The position numbers and the translations under genes are program-made. The notes below the pieces were generated by a model, which was given only the letters and a program-made list of their open reading frames with translations, made no database searches and was not told the DNA's origin. From contig CAZHSC010000018.1 of NCBI GenBank assembly GCA_964534995.1, positions 1-50,421 of the forward strand: DNA of 50,421 nt, written 5' to 3'. Below, piece by piece: positions 34,216-42,728 of the stretch (the stretch's first letter is position 1; each line of letters starts with the position of its first letter). The stretch comes from JAJTFW01 sp964534995. Its GTDB lineage: Bacteria; Bacteroidota; Bacteroidia; AKYH767-A; OLB10.

Positions 34216-34220
34216 TAAAG

Positions 34221-34239
34221 GGTAAAAACTGTTTTTACC
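34221..34239 (+). other. Small hairpin between fibre-like gene and protease gene
   Basis: GGTAAAAA and TTTTTACC form a perfect 8-bp inverted repeat around CTG, six bases after the TGA stop. It is AT-rich and followed by TCCATCTT, so termination would be partial at best. It could lower expression of the downstream protease relative to the fibre-like protein. Confidence 0.4.
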
Positions 34240-34260
34240 TCCATCTTAAAAAATATCACT

Positions 34261-36123
34261 ATGACAAAGAAAAAAATAAGTATCACTATATTGGCATGCC
34301 TTGTTGCATTCTCACTACACGCGCAATTGGTGGTGAACAGGATGTTGCCGGCTCAGGTAGCCATTGATAAATTGCAACGACAGCATGAAGTGTTCTATGA
34401 AGCGAATATTTTCAGTGCTCCTGATGACAGGTTTGAGGAAGGAATTGGCCCTTATACCGCACTTGAGATTGATAAAGGCGCGTTGAAGGAGTTATTCGCC
34501 TCCGATTATAAATCAATGCGACTGATGATTCCATTGGCCGGAAAAAATCCGGTGGTGTTGTTGCTGACGCAGCATACCATTCATTCGGAAGATTTCGTGT
34601 TTACGGTGACAGATCAGAATGGTCGCCGGGAACAAAAAATGAATGAAGGCCGCTATTACAAAGGAACCATAGAAGGCGTGCCTGCTTCCATGGCGGCTGT
34701 ATCGGTATTTGAAAATGAAATATATGGTATCATCAGCGATGAAGAAGGTAACTGGAATCTTGGAAAGAAAAAGGATGACCAGGATACCTATGTGTATTTT
34801 AATGACCGTACTTTCCGCCTCCCGGTGGAATTCAGTTGTGAAACAGCGGATGAGGATCCCTCCGTTAACCGTAACATCAACGGTACGGTCGCTCCCTTTG
34901 GTACGCAGGTACTTGGTAATTGCGCCAAAATCTTCTTTGATTGTTCGTATACCTATTACCAGAGCGCCGGTAATTCTACTTCCAATGTTACGAATTACAC
35001 CAATTCAATTTTTAATGTTATGAATACAATATATGGCAACGACAGCATAGCGATTGCCATTTCCGCGATCAATGTATGGACGGCGGCTGACCCGTTTAAT
35101 TATGCCAGCAACGGCGATGCATTGAGTTCTTTCAAGGACTATTACAATACAAACGGCTTTAGCGGCAATATGGCTGCCTTATTGTCCACGCAGGATACGC
35201 TGGGAGGCGGCGTTGCATATGTGGATGCCACTTGTAGTGCTTATTCTTATGCGTTTAACAGGATTGACTACGCGGGCGTAAACGCCTATCCTACCTATTC
35301 GTGGGATGTTTTCCTGGTATCGCATGAGTGCGGACACACTCTTGGTTCTCCTCATACGCATTGGTGCGGTTGGAACGGGGGACCTTTGGATGGTTGTAAT
35401 ACCTGCTGGGGAATTTCTACCGATGGAGGCTGTGCCAGCAATCCGGTTCAACCGGCAAACGGGGGAACAATTATGAGTTATTGTCATGGCTGTTCTGTTG
35501 GTATTAATTTTGCCAATGGTTTCAGCTATCAGCCCGCCAATAAGATCCGTACCGCTCTTGCTGCCAAGTCCTGTATTAATGTGTGTACATCCTGTAACAC
35601 CAGTTTGTCTTTATCAGGCACCCATTTTACCGGTGAAAACCAAAGCTGGTGGGCAACCAATAGCATCACAGGGTCTAATATAGTTCAGGAAGTAAACAGC
35701 TACCTGAATTTTAATGCGGGGGTAAGCGTACTATTATTACCAAATGTGGAAATCCGTTCCGGAAGTGAATTCCACGCCTCTGTGGGTTGCACTCCGCTGA
35801 CTACCCCTCCCCCGGGACCTCTCGCGAATTATAGCACTTTACGGACCCTGAAAGCCTCCGTATTGGGTAATGAGCTGGTAGTTTATCCTAATCCTTTCAA
35901 CAGCCAGATCAAAGCAGCCTTTGAATTATCCGGTGTGTCCGGGGTAAGCCTTTCCCTTTTTGATCAGGTGGGTAAACTCATACTGCCAGTGCAGTCAGTT
36001 GCGCAAATGGACAAGGGCCGACATGAAGTGCTTATCAATACAGAGGCATTGCCTTCAGGAATGTATTATCTCATTGTTATTGTGAACGGTGAGAAATTAA
36101 CCAGGAAGGTGGTCAAAATGTAA
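34261..36123 (+). CDS. Secreted metzincin metalloprotease with T9SS sorting domain
   Basis: A 620-aa secreted zinc protease. The signal peptide ends LHAQL near residue 22. A propeptide-like region runs to about 205. The catalytic domain carries H355-E-C-G-H359-x-x-G362-x-x-H365 and a Met-turn (TIMSYCHGC), the reprolysin/M12-like metzincin pattern; disulfide-forming cysteines surround it. The last 80 residues (VVYPNPFNSQIKAAFELSG ... ALPSGMYYLIVIVNGEKLTR) are a type A T9SS C-terminal domain that is removed on export. It is convergent with the second metzincin gene. The natural substrate is unknown; nutrient protein hydrolysis or processing of surface proteins is plausible. Confidence 0.93.
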   Translation: MTKKKISITILACLVAFSLHAQLVVNRMLPAQVAIDKLQRQHEVFYEANIFSAPDDRFEEGIGPYTALEIDKGALKELFASDYKSMRLMIPLAGKNPVVLLLTQHTIHSEDFVFTVTDQNGRREQKMNEGRYYKGTIEGVPASMAAVSVFENEIYGIISDEEGNWNLGKKKDDQDTYVYFNDRTFRLPVEFSCETADEDPSVNRNINGTVAPFGTQVLGNCAKIFFDCSYTYYQSAGNSTSNVTNYTNSIFNVMNTIYGNDSIAIAISAINVWTAADPFNYASNGDALSSFKDYYNTNGFSGNMAALLSTQDTLGGGVAYVDATCSAYSYAFNRIDYAGVNAYPTYSWDVFLVSHECGHTLGSPHTHWCGWNGGPLDGCNTCWGISTDGGCASNPVQPANGGTIMSYCHGCSVGINFANGFSYQPANKIRTALAAKSCINVCTSCNTSLSLSGTHFTGENQSWWATNSITGSNIVQEVNSYLNFNAGVSVLLLPNVEIRSGSEFHASVGCTPLTTPPPGPLANYSTLRTLKASVLGNELVVYPNPFNSQIKAAFELSGVSGVSLSLFDQVGKLILPVQSVAQMDKGRHEVLINTEALPSGMYYLIVIVNGEKLTRKVVKM

Positions 36124-36160
36124 AATACCGTTCAGTGAAAAGTTTCCTCATTGGGGGATT

Positions 36161-36194
36161 AAGGTCTGTCATGATTATTCATGGCAGACCTTTT
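36161..36194 (+). terminator. Intrinsic terminator of the 620-aa protease gene
   Basis: AAGGTCTGTCATG (36161-36173) pairs with CATGGCAGACCTT (36180-36192), a 13-bp stem with one G-U pair and a six-base loop, followed by a T-run (36191-36194). It lies 37 bases past the stop, in the convergent gap, and could also stop transcripts of the opposite protease gene, though with a weaker U-tract. Confidence 0.8.
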
Positions 36195-36268
36195 ACATAG
36201 TAAAAAAAGTAAATCTGAAGTGTCAATAAGTGTATCGTGATTAGCATTTATCCCAATGATGATTAAGC

Positions 36269-39200
36269 CTATTCTAAAATCAGTTTGGAGAAGAGAATGG
36301 CTTCCTGGAGGTATAAACCTACCAGGTAAATCCCTGTTTCCGGCTTTGGTATTTTTACTTCTATAATATTATCACCCGTATAAATTTCCAGTGGTGCTGT
36401 ATATATCAATCGTCCACTCACATCGCGAAGTTGCAATATACCCTTTTCTGTGTATTTTGAAGAGTAAATAACCTGAAAATGATCTTTTGCCGGATTCGGA
36501 ACCAAACTAATATTACTGGTGCTAAACTGTGATAGCTGATGGTTCATTCTTACCCCACAATTGACGGAGTCAATGCTTATGCCTGCAAGGTTCCGCCATA
36601 CTCCCGTTCCGCAGGAATTAATACCTCTTACTGAAATAACCTGTCCGGAAGCGGAAGCGGTTCCATAATCAACGGTCAGGATTTTGGTTCCTTGTCCTGA
36701 AACAATTGCAACACCTCCGGGAACAATCCATTCATAAGTAATGGTTGAAGGAATGGTGCTTGCAGTATAAATCTCCCCGCTTTGTCCGGGACAAATTGTG
36801 ATATCCCCGGAAACTGAAACGGCTTTTGCAGGTGCACCGGATATATTAAGTGAACGCACGGGTCCGGAGCCGCAGTTATTTACTCCGGTAACTGAAATCA
36901 CTCCGCTTGAAAAAGTTGAAGAGGCATCAATGCTGATGGATGCACTGCCCGCTCCGCTTGTCAGTGATATTCCTGAAGGTACTAACCAGCTGTAGGAGGT
37001 GGCTGATGTTGCTCCTGATGTTGAAAAAACTGCACCGCTGATACTGCAAATACCATAGGTAGGTCCGCTGATAGGCTTGGGTTGAAGCGGAAGGTTAAAC
37101 AGAAGTGTTTTACTTCTCGCTGAACTTGCCCCGCAACTATTTACAGCCATTACCGACAAAGTTCCTCCTAAATATCCCGGGCCGGTAACAGTAGTTATGA
37201 TATTCTGATTTTCTGTTGAAACAAAACTCATTCCTGAAGGAAGTAACCAAATATACCCGCTGGCTCTAAATACGGGAGCAATGGAATAGGTCGCCGTGTC
37301 GCCGGGGCATAATTTGGTAGGACCGCTTATGGAAGGAGGTGTAACCGGTTTCACGGCATTAATTGAAATTGCAGTGCATTGCAAAAGCGTATCATAACAT
37401 GCTCCAGTAGCCTGAACACACAATAATCCGTTAATTCCATTTGCAATGGCAGTGGAAGAATAATTTACTGACAAAGCCGATGTGCCCTGACCTCCGCTTA
37501 TTGACGTTCCGGCAGGAACAGTCCATAAATAGGATGTGGTAGCTGTAGCAGGGAACACATTATATGCAGTTGAAAATCCTGTAGACGTGCAGAGGGAATC
37601 TATACCTGTAATAGAGAATGGGACGATGGAAGAAACGGCTTCTATTAATATAGATGCACAAGCTGTTGTATCACAGATTCCTTCGGCACGTACAAAATAA
37701 GCATGCGCTCCGGCGGTAGCAGGTATTACAGTAACAGTATTTCCGGTTCCTATTGATGTACCGGTTCCGCATCCATATTTATACCATCTCCAGGAAGCTC
37801 CTGATCCCAGTGATCCGCCATGAACTGTTAATGTAACGGGACTACCGGTACAGGTAGTATTTGCTGGTGCATCACTGCTTACGGAGGTGGGAGAACCTGA
37901 ATTGGAAAATAACGTGGTGACAACAGGTGTGCAGGTCGACTGGCAGGCATTCGCATCGGTGACAGTATAAGAATAGGCTCCCGGTAACAGGTTGCTAAAG
38001 GTGCCAATGCCGGTATAAGGAGCCGTACCTCCAGTAGCTGTCACCATTATTTCACCGTTCGAGTCACCGGGACAGGTGACGTCAGCAGTAACGATGCAAT
38101 TGGCGATTAAGGTATCCGGTGCGGAAACAACAGCAATACAGCTGTCAATGCAATTATTGTTATCAGTCACCACTACCATATGATTTCCTTTTGAAAGTCC
38201 GGAAATGAAAAATGAAGTACTTCCGTTTTGCCAGGAATAGACATAAGGAGGATTCCCTCCCCCCACCAACACACCGGCAGTACCGTCATGGTCATCACTG
38301 CACAACAAATCACTGCCTGTGCAGGTTAAGGCGAGTACATCGGGTTCTTCTACTTCATAGCTGCAACTGCGGTTGCAACCAAATACATCGGAAACCGTCA
38401 CGGAATATATCCCGGGAGCGAGTGAACTGATTCCTGGGCCGGCACTTCCATTTGACCAGGCATACGTATAACCAGGTGTTCCTCCTGAGGCAAGGACAAA
38501 CGCGACACCATTTGAATCTCCGTGGCAAACCACATCCTGTCCTCCGCAGGTAACAGTCAGTTCGGTTGGTTCAGTTATAGTAATACTCGATACCCCAATG
38601 CAATAATTAGCATCTACAATATTGTAAAAATGTACTCCCGCAGGAACGCCACATATTGTTACGGGGAAAGGGTAGGGTACATATGGCGGAGTACCACCTG
38701 TTGGTGTAATACTGACACAGGTAGTGTTTCCATGACATAAAATGGGCGATAACTGGGTAAGTACCAGTGTAAGCATACTCGGTTCCGTCAGATCCACGCT
38801 GACAGGCAATGAAGAACATCCCATGGAGTCAGTCACTGTAATATCATGATGCCCTGCAAAGAGGCCGCAAAGGGACCCTGTATTGGTATAGGGAGGAATA
38901 CCTCCGGAAGCGGATATGGTAACGCATCCATGGCCTCCATTGCATAAAATAGGATTAATTCCGGTTACTGAGGCTATAATTGGGGACGGTGAACCTATTG
39001 TAGTGCCGCAACTGCCGGTACAACCGTTTGCGTCGGTGATCACTACCGTATAAGATCCTGCAGCCAGAGCGTCTGCGATTGCAGTGGTGTCACCATTACT
39101 CCAGAGATAACTGTAAGGTGAGGTTCCTCCAATGGCTATTACACTTGAATTGCCATCAGCTGAATAAGCGCAGGTTGCGTTGATAGCGGAACAAGTTGCT

Positions 39201-41431
39201 GAGAGTACTGTTGGCTCAGTGATATAATAGGTTGCAATATGTATTTCATCAAAGCCATCGTGGATGGTGTCGGTATAAAATCCGGGTGGAAGGCTGCTGA
39301 TATCTTCCGTGACGGCACCGTTACTCCAGTGATGTGTAACCGGCGGAAAAGCACCGCTGATAGTCTGATCTATGGATCCGTTACCAAGACCATTACAGGT
39401 AACCGGGGCAACAACGGCAGTTACTGCAATAGGGTTGTTAATGATTGAAAAGTTTATGTTTGAAATATCAAAGAAAATATTTCCAACAGCCTGTACTTTA
39501 ATACGGGCAATATCCGTTATCGTGTCAGGAATCAGCACATCCTCTATACCATCATTGGGGGTATGGGACTTTAAAAGATACGGATAGGTATAGCCGCTAT
39601 CCACTGAAAGGTATATATCGACCAGGGAACAACTTACCGGAGGAGCCGTACTTATGCCAGGATCCCATTTGACGGTATCAATACTTTCTGTTTTCCAGTT
39701 TATAGATGTATTGGGAACGGTGACACTGAAGGGGCCGCCGGTTACAAGTGATACTAATTTTGGGGAATCATTATAGGTTATCCCGCCACCTGCTGCACGG
39801 TTATCCCTTACAGTTAGTCTGAAGTTAAGCACTCTTGCATAACCCGGAAATATTTCACCCCGGTAGGTTGTATCTCTCACCAGTGCTTCAATTCTCGGGA
39901 ATATCCGGATGGAATCGGTTGTAGGAGTAAAGGATCTGAAAACCGGTGCATTTCCACCTGGTAAATTCCATGCACCATTTGGACCTGTATCGATTTCTTC
40001 CCAGCAATAGGTAAGCGGATCTCCGTTGGCATCTGATCCGGTTCCGCTAAGCATAAATGGGGTCATTGTAGGAATACTGTAATCAATACCCACTGTAACG
40101 GAAGGAGGAGTGTTTCCACTCGCGCTGATTGCTGCACAGGTATTTCCTGAATCTGTTTGTGTATAGGTATAAATTTCATCAAAACTTCCAGTATGAAAAT
40201 GAGGATCACTGTTTGATTGAAGATCGGCTGCTCCGCAGATACCCGCATAACTCATAATGGTACTTCCGCTGCCGGGTTCAAAAGCAGAAGTTGCCACCCA
40301 TTGACCCAATGAGCAACCTCCTGAAATCTGATTGTAAGTATGATTAGCACCCATCTGATGTCCAATCTCATGACATACATAATCCACATAAAAGGCATCT
40401 CCAACCGGAACAGGACGACCGGTACCTCCACGGGCCTTCACGTTTGGACGACAGGTGGCGCCAACACTCGCTAAACCACCGGTGCCGATTGTGAAGTAAT
40501 GGCCTATATCATAATTGCCGTTGCCGATAATGGAATCTGTAATTACCTGGTTCCTTGTTAAGTTCGGACTGGAGGGGGCACCAAGTCCTAATGGCGGATC
40601 CAGCAGGAGTTGATCGTTGTTGGCAATAAGGATAAACCGGATATCTGCTTCTGATTCATAAATTTGATTTACTCTGTTTATTGCAATTGCAATATTTGAC
40701 ATTATGGCGCTGTCAGAATTTCCAAAATAATTGCAATAAGAAGTATCGGCTGTTAAGGCCAGCCGGTAGGTTCGCAACTGCGTACCCGAACTGCGTTCTG
40801 CGTTGGGATTATTATCCTCCCCTGCTTTTATTTTCCGCTTGTTCAGTTTATAATCATGTTCTTTGATTTCATCATTCCTTAAGCAGGGGGACGTGAAAGA
40901 TGGTACGGGAAGATCTTTTTTATAATAACAGATATACAGGCTTCCCTCTTTGTTTAATGGATCAATAAATACGGTACCGAATGAACCGGAATGTATCATG
41001 GCATGAAATCCCTCAGTGGTGAAGTCAAAACGCATGGAAGCTTGAAATGACGACGCAATGTAGGTTTTGATATAGGGAAATTTCTCCGGTGCTTCCATGA
41101 TCGGCGATTCTATAATGCTGAAAATGATGTTTTTTCCGTCAGGCATCGGAAATTCAATCAATAGCACCTCCTTACCTGTACTGAATTCCAAAGGAGCATT
41201 TTTAAGAAGGTCCTTCAATAGCTTACTGTCTAATTCCAAAAGACGGTAAGAATGCGGAAGGTTTTCTTTCTGTGCCGGTAATGTTGTTCCCGGGCCTACA
41301 TCTTTCCACACATTTTGCTGCGCATGCAGTTTGGCGTTTATACCGGATAAGCAAAGTATCCATGTAGTTAATGCAAACCAACATAAGAAGATGTACACTG
41401 CATTTTTCTGGGATGTAGATATTTTATTCAT
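36269..41431 (-). CDS. Large secreted metzincin protease with SprB repeats and T9SS domain
   Basis: A 1720-aa secreted multidomain protein. The signal peptide ends AKLHAQ near residue 38. A propeptide-like section is followed by a catalytic domain with H354-E-I-G-H358-x-x-G361-x-x-H364 and a Met-turn (STIMSYAGIC). Residues about 670-1170 hold seven SprB-like repeats (VTCNGLGNGSID ... HWSNG ... LPPGFYTDTI), the repeat type of the Flavobacterium gliding adhesin SprB. Residues about 1170-1640 are PKD/Ig-like modules (TSYLWTVPAGTSISGGQG). The end (SLVPNPAKDHFQVIYS ... PETGIYLVGLYL) is a type A T9SS sorting domain. It probably works at the cell surface as an anchored or released protease. It shares catalytic layout with the convergent 620-aa enzyme. 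Confidence 0.93.
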   Translation of the reverse strand: MNKISTSQKNAVYIFLCWFALTTWILCLSGINAKLHAQQNVWKDVGPGTTLPAQKENLPHSYRLLELDSKLLKDLLKNAPLEFSTGKEVLLIEFPMPDGKNIIFSIIESPIMEAPEKFPYIKTYIASSFQASMRFDFTTEGFHAMIHSGSFGTVFIDPLNKEGSLYICYYKKDLPVPSFTSPCLRNDEIKEHDYKLNKRKIKAGEDNNPNAERSSGTQLRTYRLALTADTSYCNYFGNSDSAIMSNIAIAINRVNQIYESEADIRFILIANNDQLLLDPPLGLGAPSSPNLTRNQVITDSIIGNGNYDIGHYFTIGTGGLASVGATCRPNVKARGGTGRPVPVGDAFYVDYVCHEIGHQMGANHTYNQISGGCSLGQWVATSAFEPGSGSTIMSYAGICGAADLQSNSDPHFHTGSFDEIYTYTQTDSGNTCAAISASGNTPPSVTVGIDYSIPTMTPFMLSGTGSDANGDPLTYCWEEIDTGPNGAWNLPGGNAPVFRSFTPTTDSIRIFPRIEALVRDTTYRGEIFPGYARVLNFRLTVRDNRAAGGGITYNDSPKLVSLVTGGPFSVTVPNTSINWKTESIDTVKWDPGISTAPPVSCSLVDIYLSVDSGYTYPYLLKSHTPNDGIEDVLIPDTITDIARIKVQAVGNIFFDISNINFSIINNPIAVTAVVAPVTCNGLGNGSIDQTISGAFPPVTHHWSNGAVTEDISSLPPGFYTDTIHDGFDEIHIATYYITEPTVLSATCSAINATCAYSADGNSSVIAIGGTSPYSYLWSNGDTTAIADALAAGSYTVVITDANGCTGSCGTTIGSPSPIIASVTGINPILCNGGHGCVTISASGGIPPYTNTGSLCGLFAGHHDITVTDSMGCSSLPVSVDLTEPSMLTLVLTQLSPILCHGNTTCVSITPTGGTPPYVPYPFPVTICGVPAGVHFYNIVDANYCIGVSSITITEPTELTVTCGGQDVVCHGDSNGVAFVLASGGTPGYTYAWSNGSAGPGISSLAPGIYSVTVSDVFGCNRSCSYEVEEPDVLALTCTGSDLLCSDDHDGTAGVLVGGGNPPYVYSWQNGSTSFFISGLSKGNHMVVVTDNNNCIDSCIAVVSAPDTLIANCIVTADVTCPGDSNGEIMVTATGGTAPYTGIGTFSNLLPGAYSYTVTDANACQSTCTPVVTTLFSNSGSPTSVSSDAPANTTCTGSPVTLTVHGGSLGSGASWRWYKYGCGTGTSIGTGNTVTVIPATAGAHAYFVRAEGICDTTACASILIEAVSSIVPFSITGIDSLCTSTGFSTAYNVFPATATTSYLWTVPAGTSISGGQGTSALSVNYSSTAIANGINGLLCVQATGACYDTLLQCTAISINAVKPVTPPSISGPTKLCPGDTATYSIAPVFRASGYIWLLPSGMSFVSTENQNIITTVTGPGYLGGTLSVMAVNSCGASSARSKTLLFNLPLQPKPISGPTYGICSISGAVFSTSGATSATSYSWLVPSGISLTSGAGSASISIDASSTFSSGVISVTGVNNCGSGPVRSLNISGAPAKAVSVSGDITICPGQSGEIYTASTIPSTITYEWIVPGGVAIVSGQGTKILTVDYGTASASGQVISVRGINSCGTGVWRNLAGISIDSVNCGVRMNHQLSQFSTSNISLVPNPAKDHFQVIYSSKYTEKGILQLRDVSGRLIYTAPLEIYTGDNIIEVKIPKPETGIYLVGLYLQEAILFSKLILE
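37915..39425 (-). repeat. Seven SprB-type repeats in the 1720-aa protease gene
   Basis: Each unit of about 70 residues opens with a C-x-G/D-x-x-x-G motif (VTCNGLGNGS, ATCAYSADGNS, ILCNGGHGC, ILCHGNTTC, VVCHGDSNG, LLCSDDHDG, VTCPGDSNG). It continues with GGxPPYxYxWSNG and closes with GxYxVxVTDxxGC. Units three and four are shortened and lack the WSNG turn. Confidence 0.8.
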
Positions 41432-41791
41432 ATTTTTTGGTTATTTTTTGAAAAATTTACTGGTTGCGTAAAGGAAATGGTACTTTGATTATAATTGCTG
41501 TCTTAAAAAATTACCCGGTAGGGTGAAAAAGGGAAAAAACATCAATGCCTCGTTCGTAAACGGGTGTGTTTTTGTAAATAAGATATCAAAGTTAAATGCA
41601 TGATGATGGAAGAATAATTACTTCAAATCTTATAGTAAAAATAGGTGAATAATATGAAATAAAATACATGATATAAATCATATATTTTAATCATTTTTAT
41701 CCAAACACTCAGTAAGCAGTTTTAAATGCAGAAATTTTGCCGGAAAGTATACCTTCGTGTGGAGTATAGGACGAGCATTAAATTAGCTTTT
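41432..41791. other. Intergenic region after the aromatic operon
   Basis: These 360 AT-rich bases lie between the hcrB stop and the start of the large protease gene, and must contain the promoter of the latter. Minus-strand TAAATTTT, about 20 bases before the protease start, is only a partial match to TAnnTTTG. No convincing terminator for the aromatic operon was seen, so some read-through into the protease gene is possible. Confidence 0.45.
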
Positions 41792-42727
41792 TTATTTGTT
41801 TTCCAATCGGGTAAAACTTCGATGTAAGAATACATAAATCATTTCTTTCCGATAGGTTCTGCTAAACACATCATTGTCCACAATTCTTGCTTTTTTTACA
41901 GCCTGCGCAAGTAATTCATCACGGTCACTCCAGTTTCCTTCCACGCAAACAGGGCCCGGATCCACGCTGGTCAGTACTATGTGCAAACGATCGGATTCAA
42001 AAAGGGTAACCGCCGTAGAAAGTGAACTGAAGTCCATACTCTCACGCAAACGCAGTTTATTAAAATCAGTTATGAAAGCAGGCGATGTGGGGATGAATAC
42101 ACCTGTGATTATTGCATGCTCCGGCAGATTAACCGGTTTCAGTCCATTTCCTGAATACAGCTCTTTGAGGGGCATTTTCTGAATCCCTTCGCGGGTATAG
42201 AACGCTATGGATGCATGGCATGAAATAAGAACCGCTGCCGTATCTGATACAATTTTTGAATAACAGGCCTTTTTCCCTCCTGTGGCAATGCAGATATCCC
42301 CTTCGCATTTAAGACAGAATCCCACCGATGTACGCCAGAATTCAGACTGGTTATAAAAAGTACACCTGTTTTCACAAAGGAGGTTGCCGCCCAGGGTGGC
42401 AGATTTGCGGATCACCGGTGTAGCGATACTTTTTATGGCTTTTACCAGTGCGGGATGTTGCGCATTTATTGCCGGCGAAACAGAGAGTTCGTGCAGGCGC
42501 GTTTGTGAGCCGATGTACAAATTACCCTCTTGCATCCGGATGCCGCGCAGCGCTTTTATTTCACTGAGGTCAATGATGATGGAGTTTGATTTATTACCCT
42601 GGAAATTATTTACCCAGTAGTCCGTTCCTCCGGCTACGTAGCAGGCATCCGGATGGCTTTGCGAAAGTTCCCAGGCATCCTCTACCTTGTCAGGTCTGAA
42701 ATATTGCTTTTTTGTCAGCGTATCCAT
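41792..42727 (-). CDS. hcrB: 4-hydroxybenzoyl-CoA reductase, beta (FAD and 4Fe-4S) subunit
   Basis: A 311-aa FAD subunit of a xanthine-oxidase-family enzyme. FAD contacts are AGGTDYW (32-38) and TLGGNLL (111-117). Directly after the second lies a loop of about 40 residues with C122, C138, C146 and C155 (RCTFYNQSEFWRTSVGFCLK, then C141 also). This insertion is the mark of 4-hydroxybenzoyl-CoA reductase, where it carries an extra [4Fe-4S] cluster in the Thauera enzyme; ordinary xanthine or CO dehydrogenase FAD subunits lack it. The enzyme removes the para-hydroxyl of 4-hydroxybenzoyl-CoA to give benzoyl-CoA, with reduced ferredoxin. The gene starts one base after the stop of the fused gamma-alpha gene, as last gene of the operon. 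Confidence 0.9.
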   Translation of the reverse strand: MDTLTKKQYFRPDKVEDAWELSQSHPDACYVAGGTDYWVNNFQGNKSNSIIIDLSEIKALRGIRMQEGNLYIGSQTRLHELSVSPAINAQHPALVKAIKSIATPVIRKSATLGGNLLCENRCTFYNQSEFWRTSVGFCLKCEGDICIATGGKKACYSKIVSDTAAVLISCHASIAFYTREGIQKMPLKELYSGNGLKPVNLPEHAIITGVFIPTSPAFITDFNKLRLRESMDFSSLSTAVTLFESDRLHIVLTSVDPGPVCVEGNWSDRDELLAQAVKKARIVDNDVFSRTYRKEMIYVFLHRSFTRLENK

Positions 42728-42728
42728 G

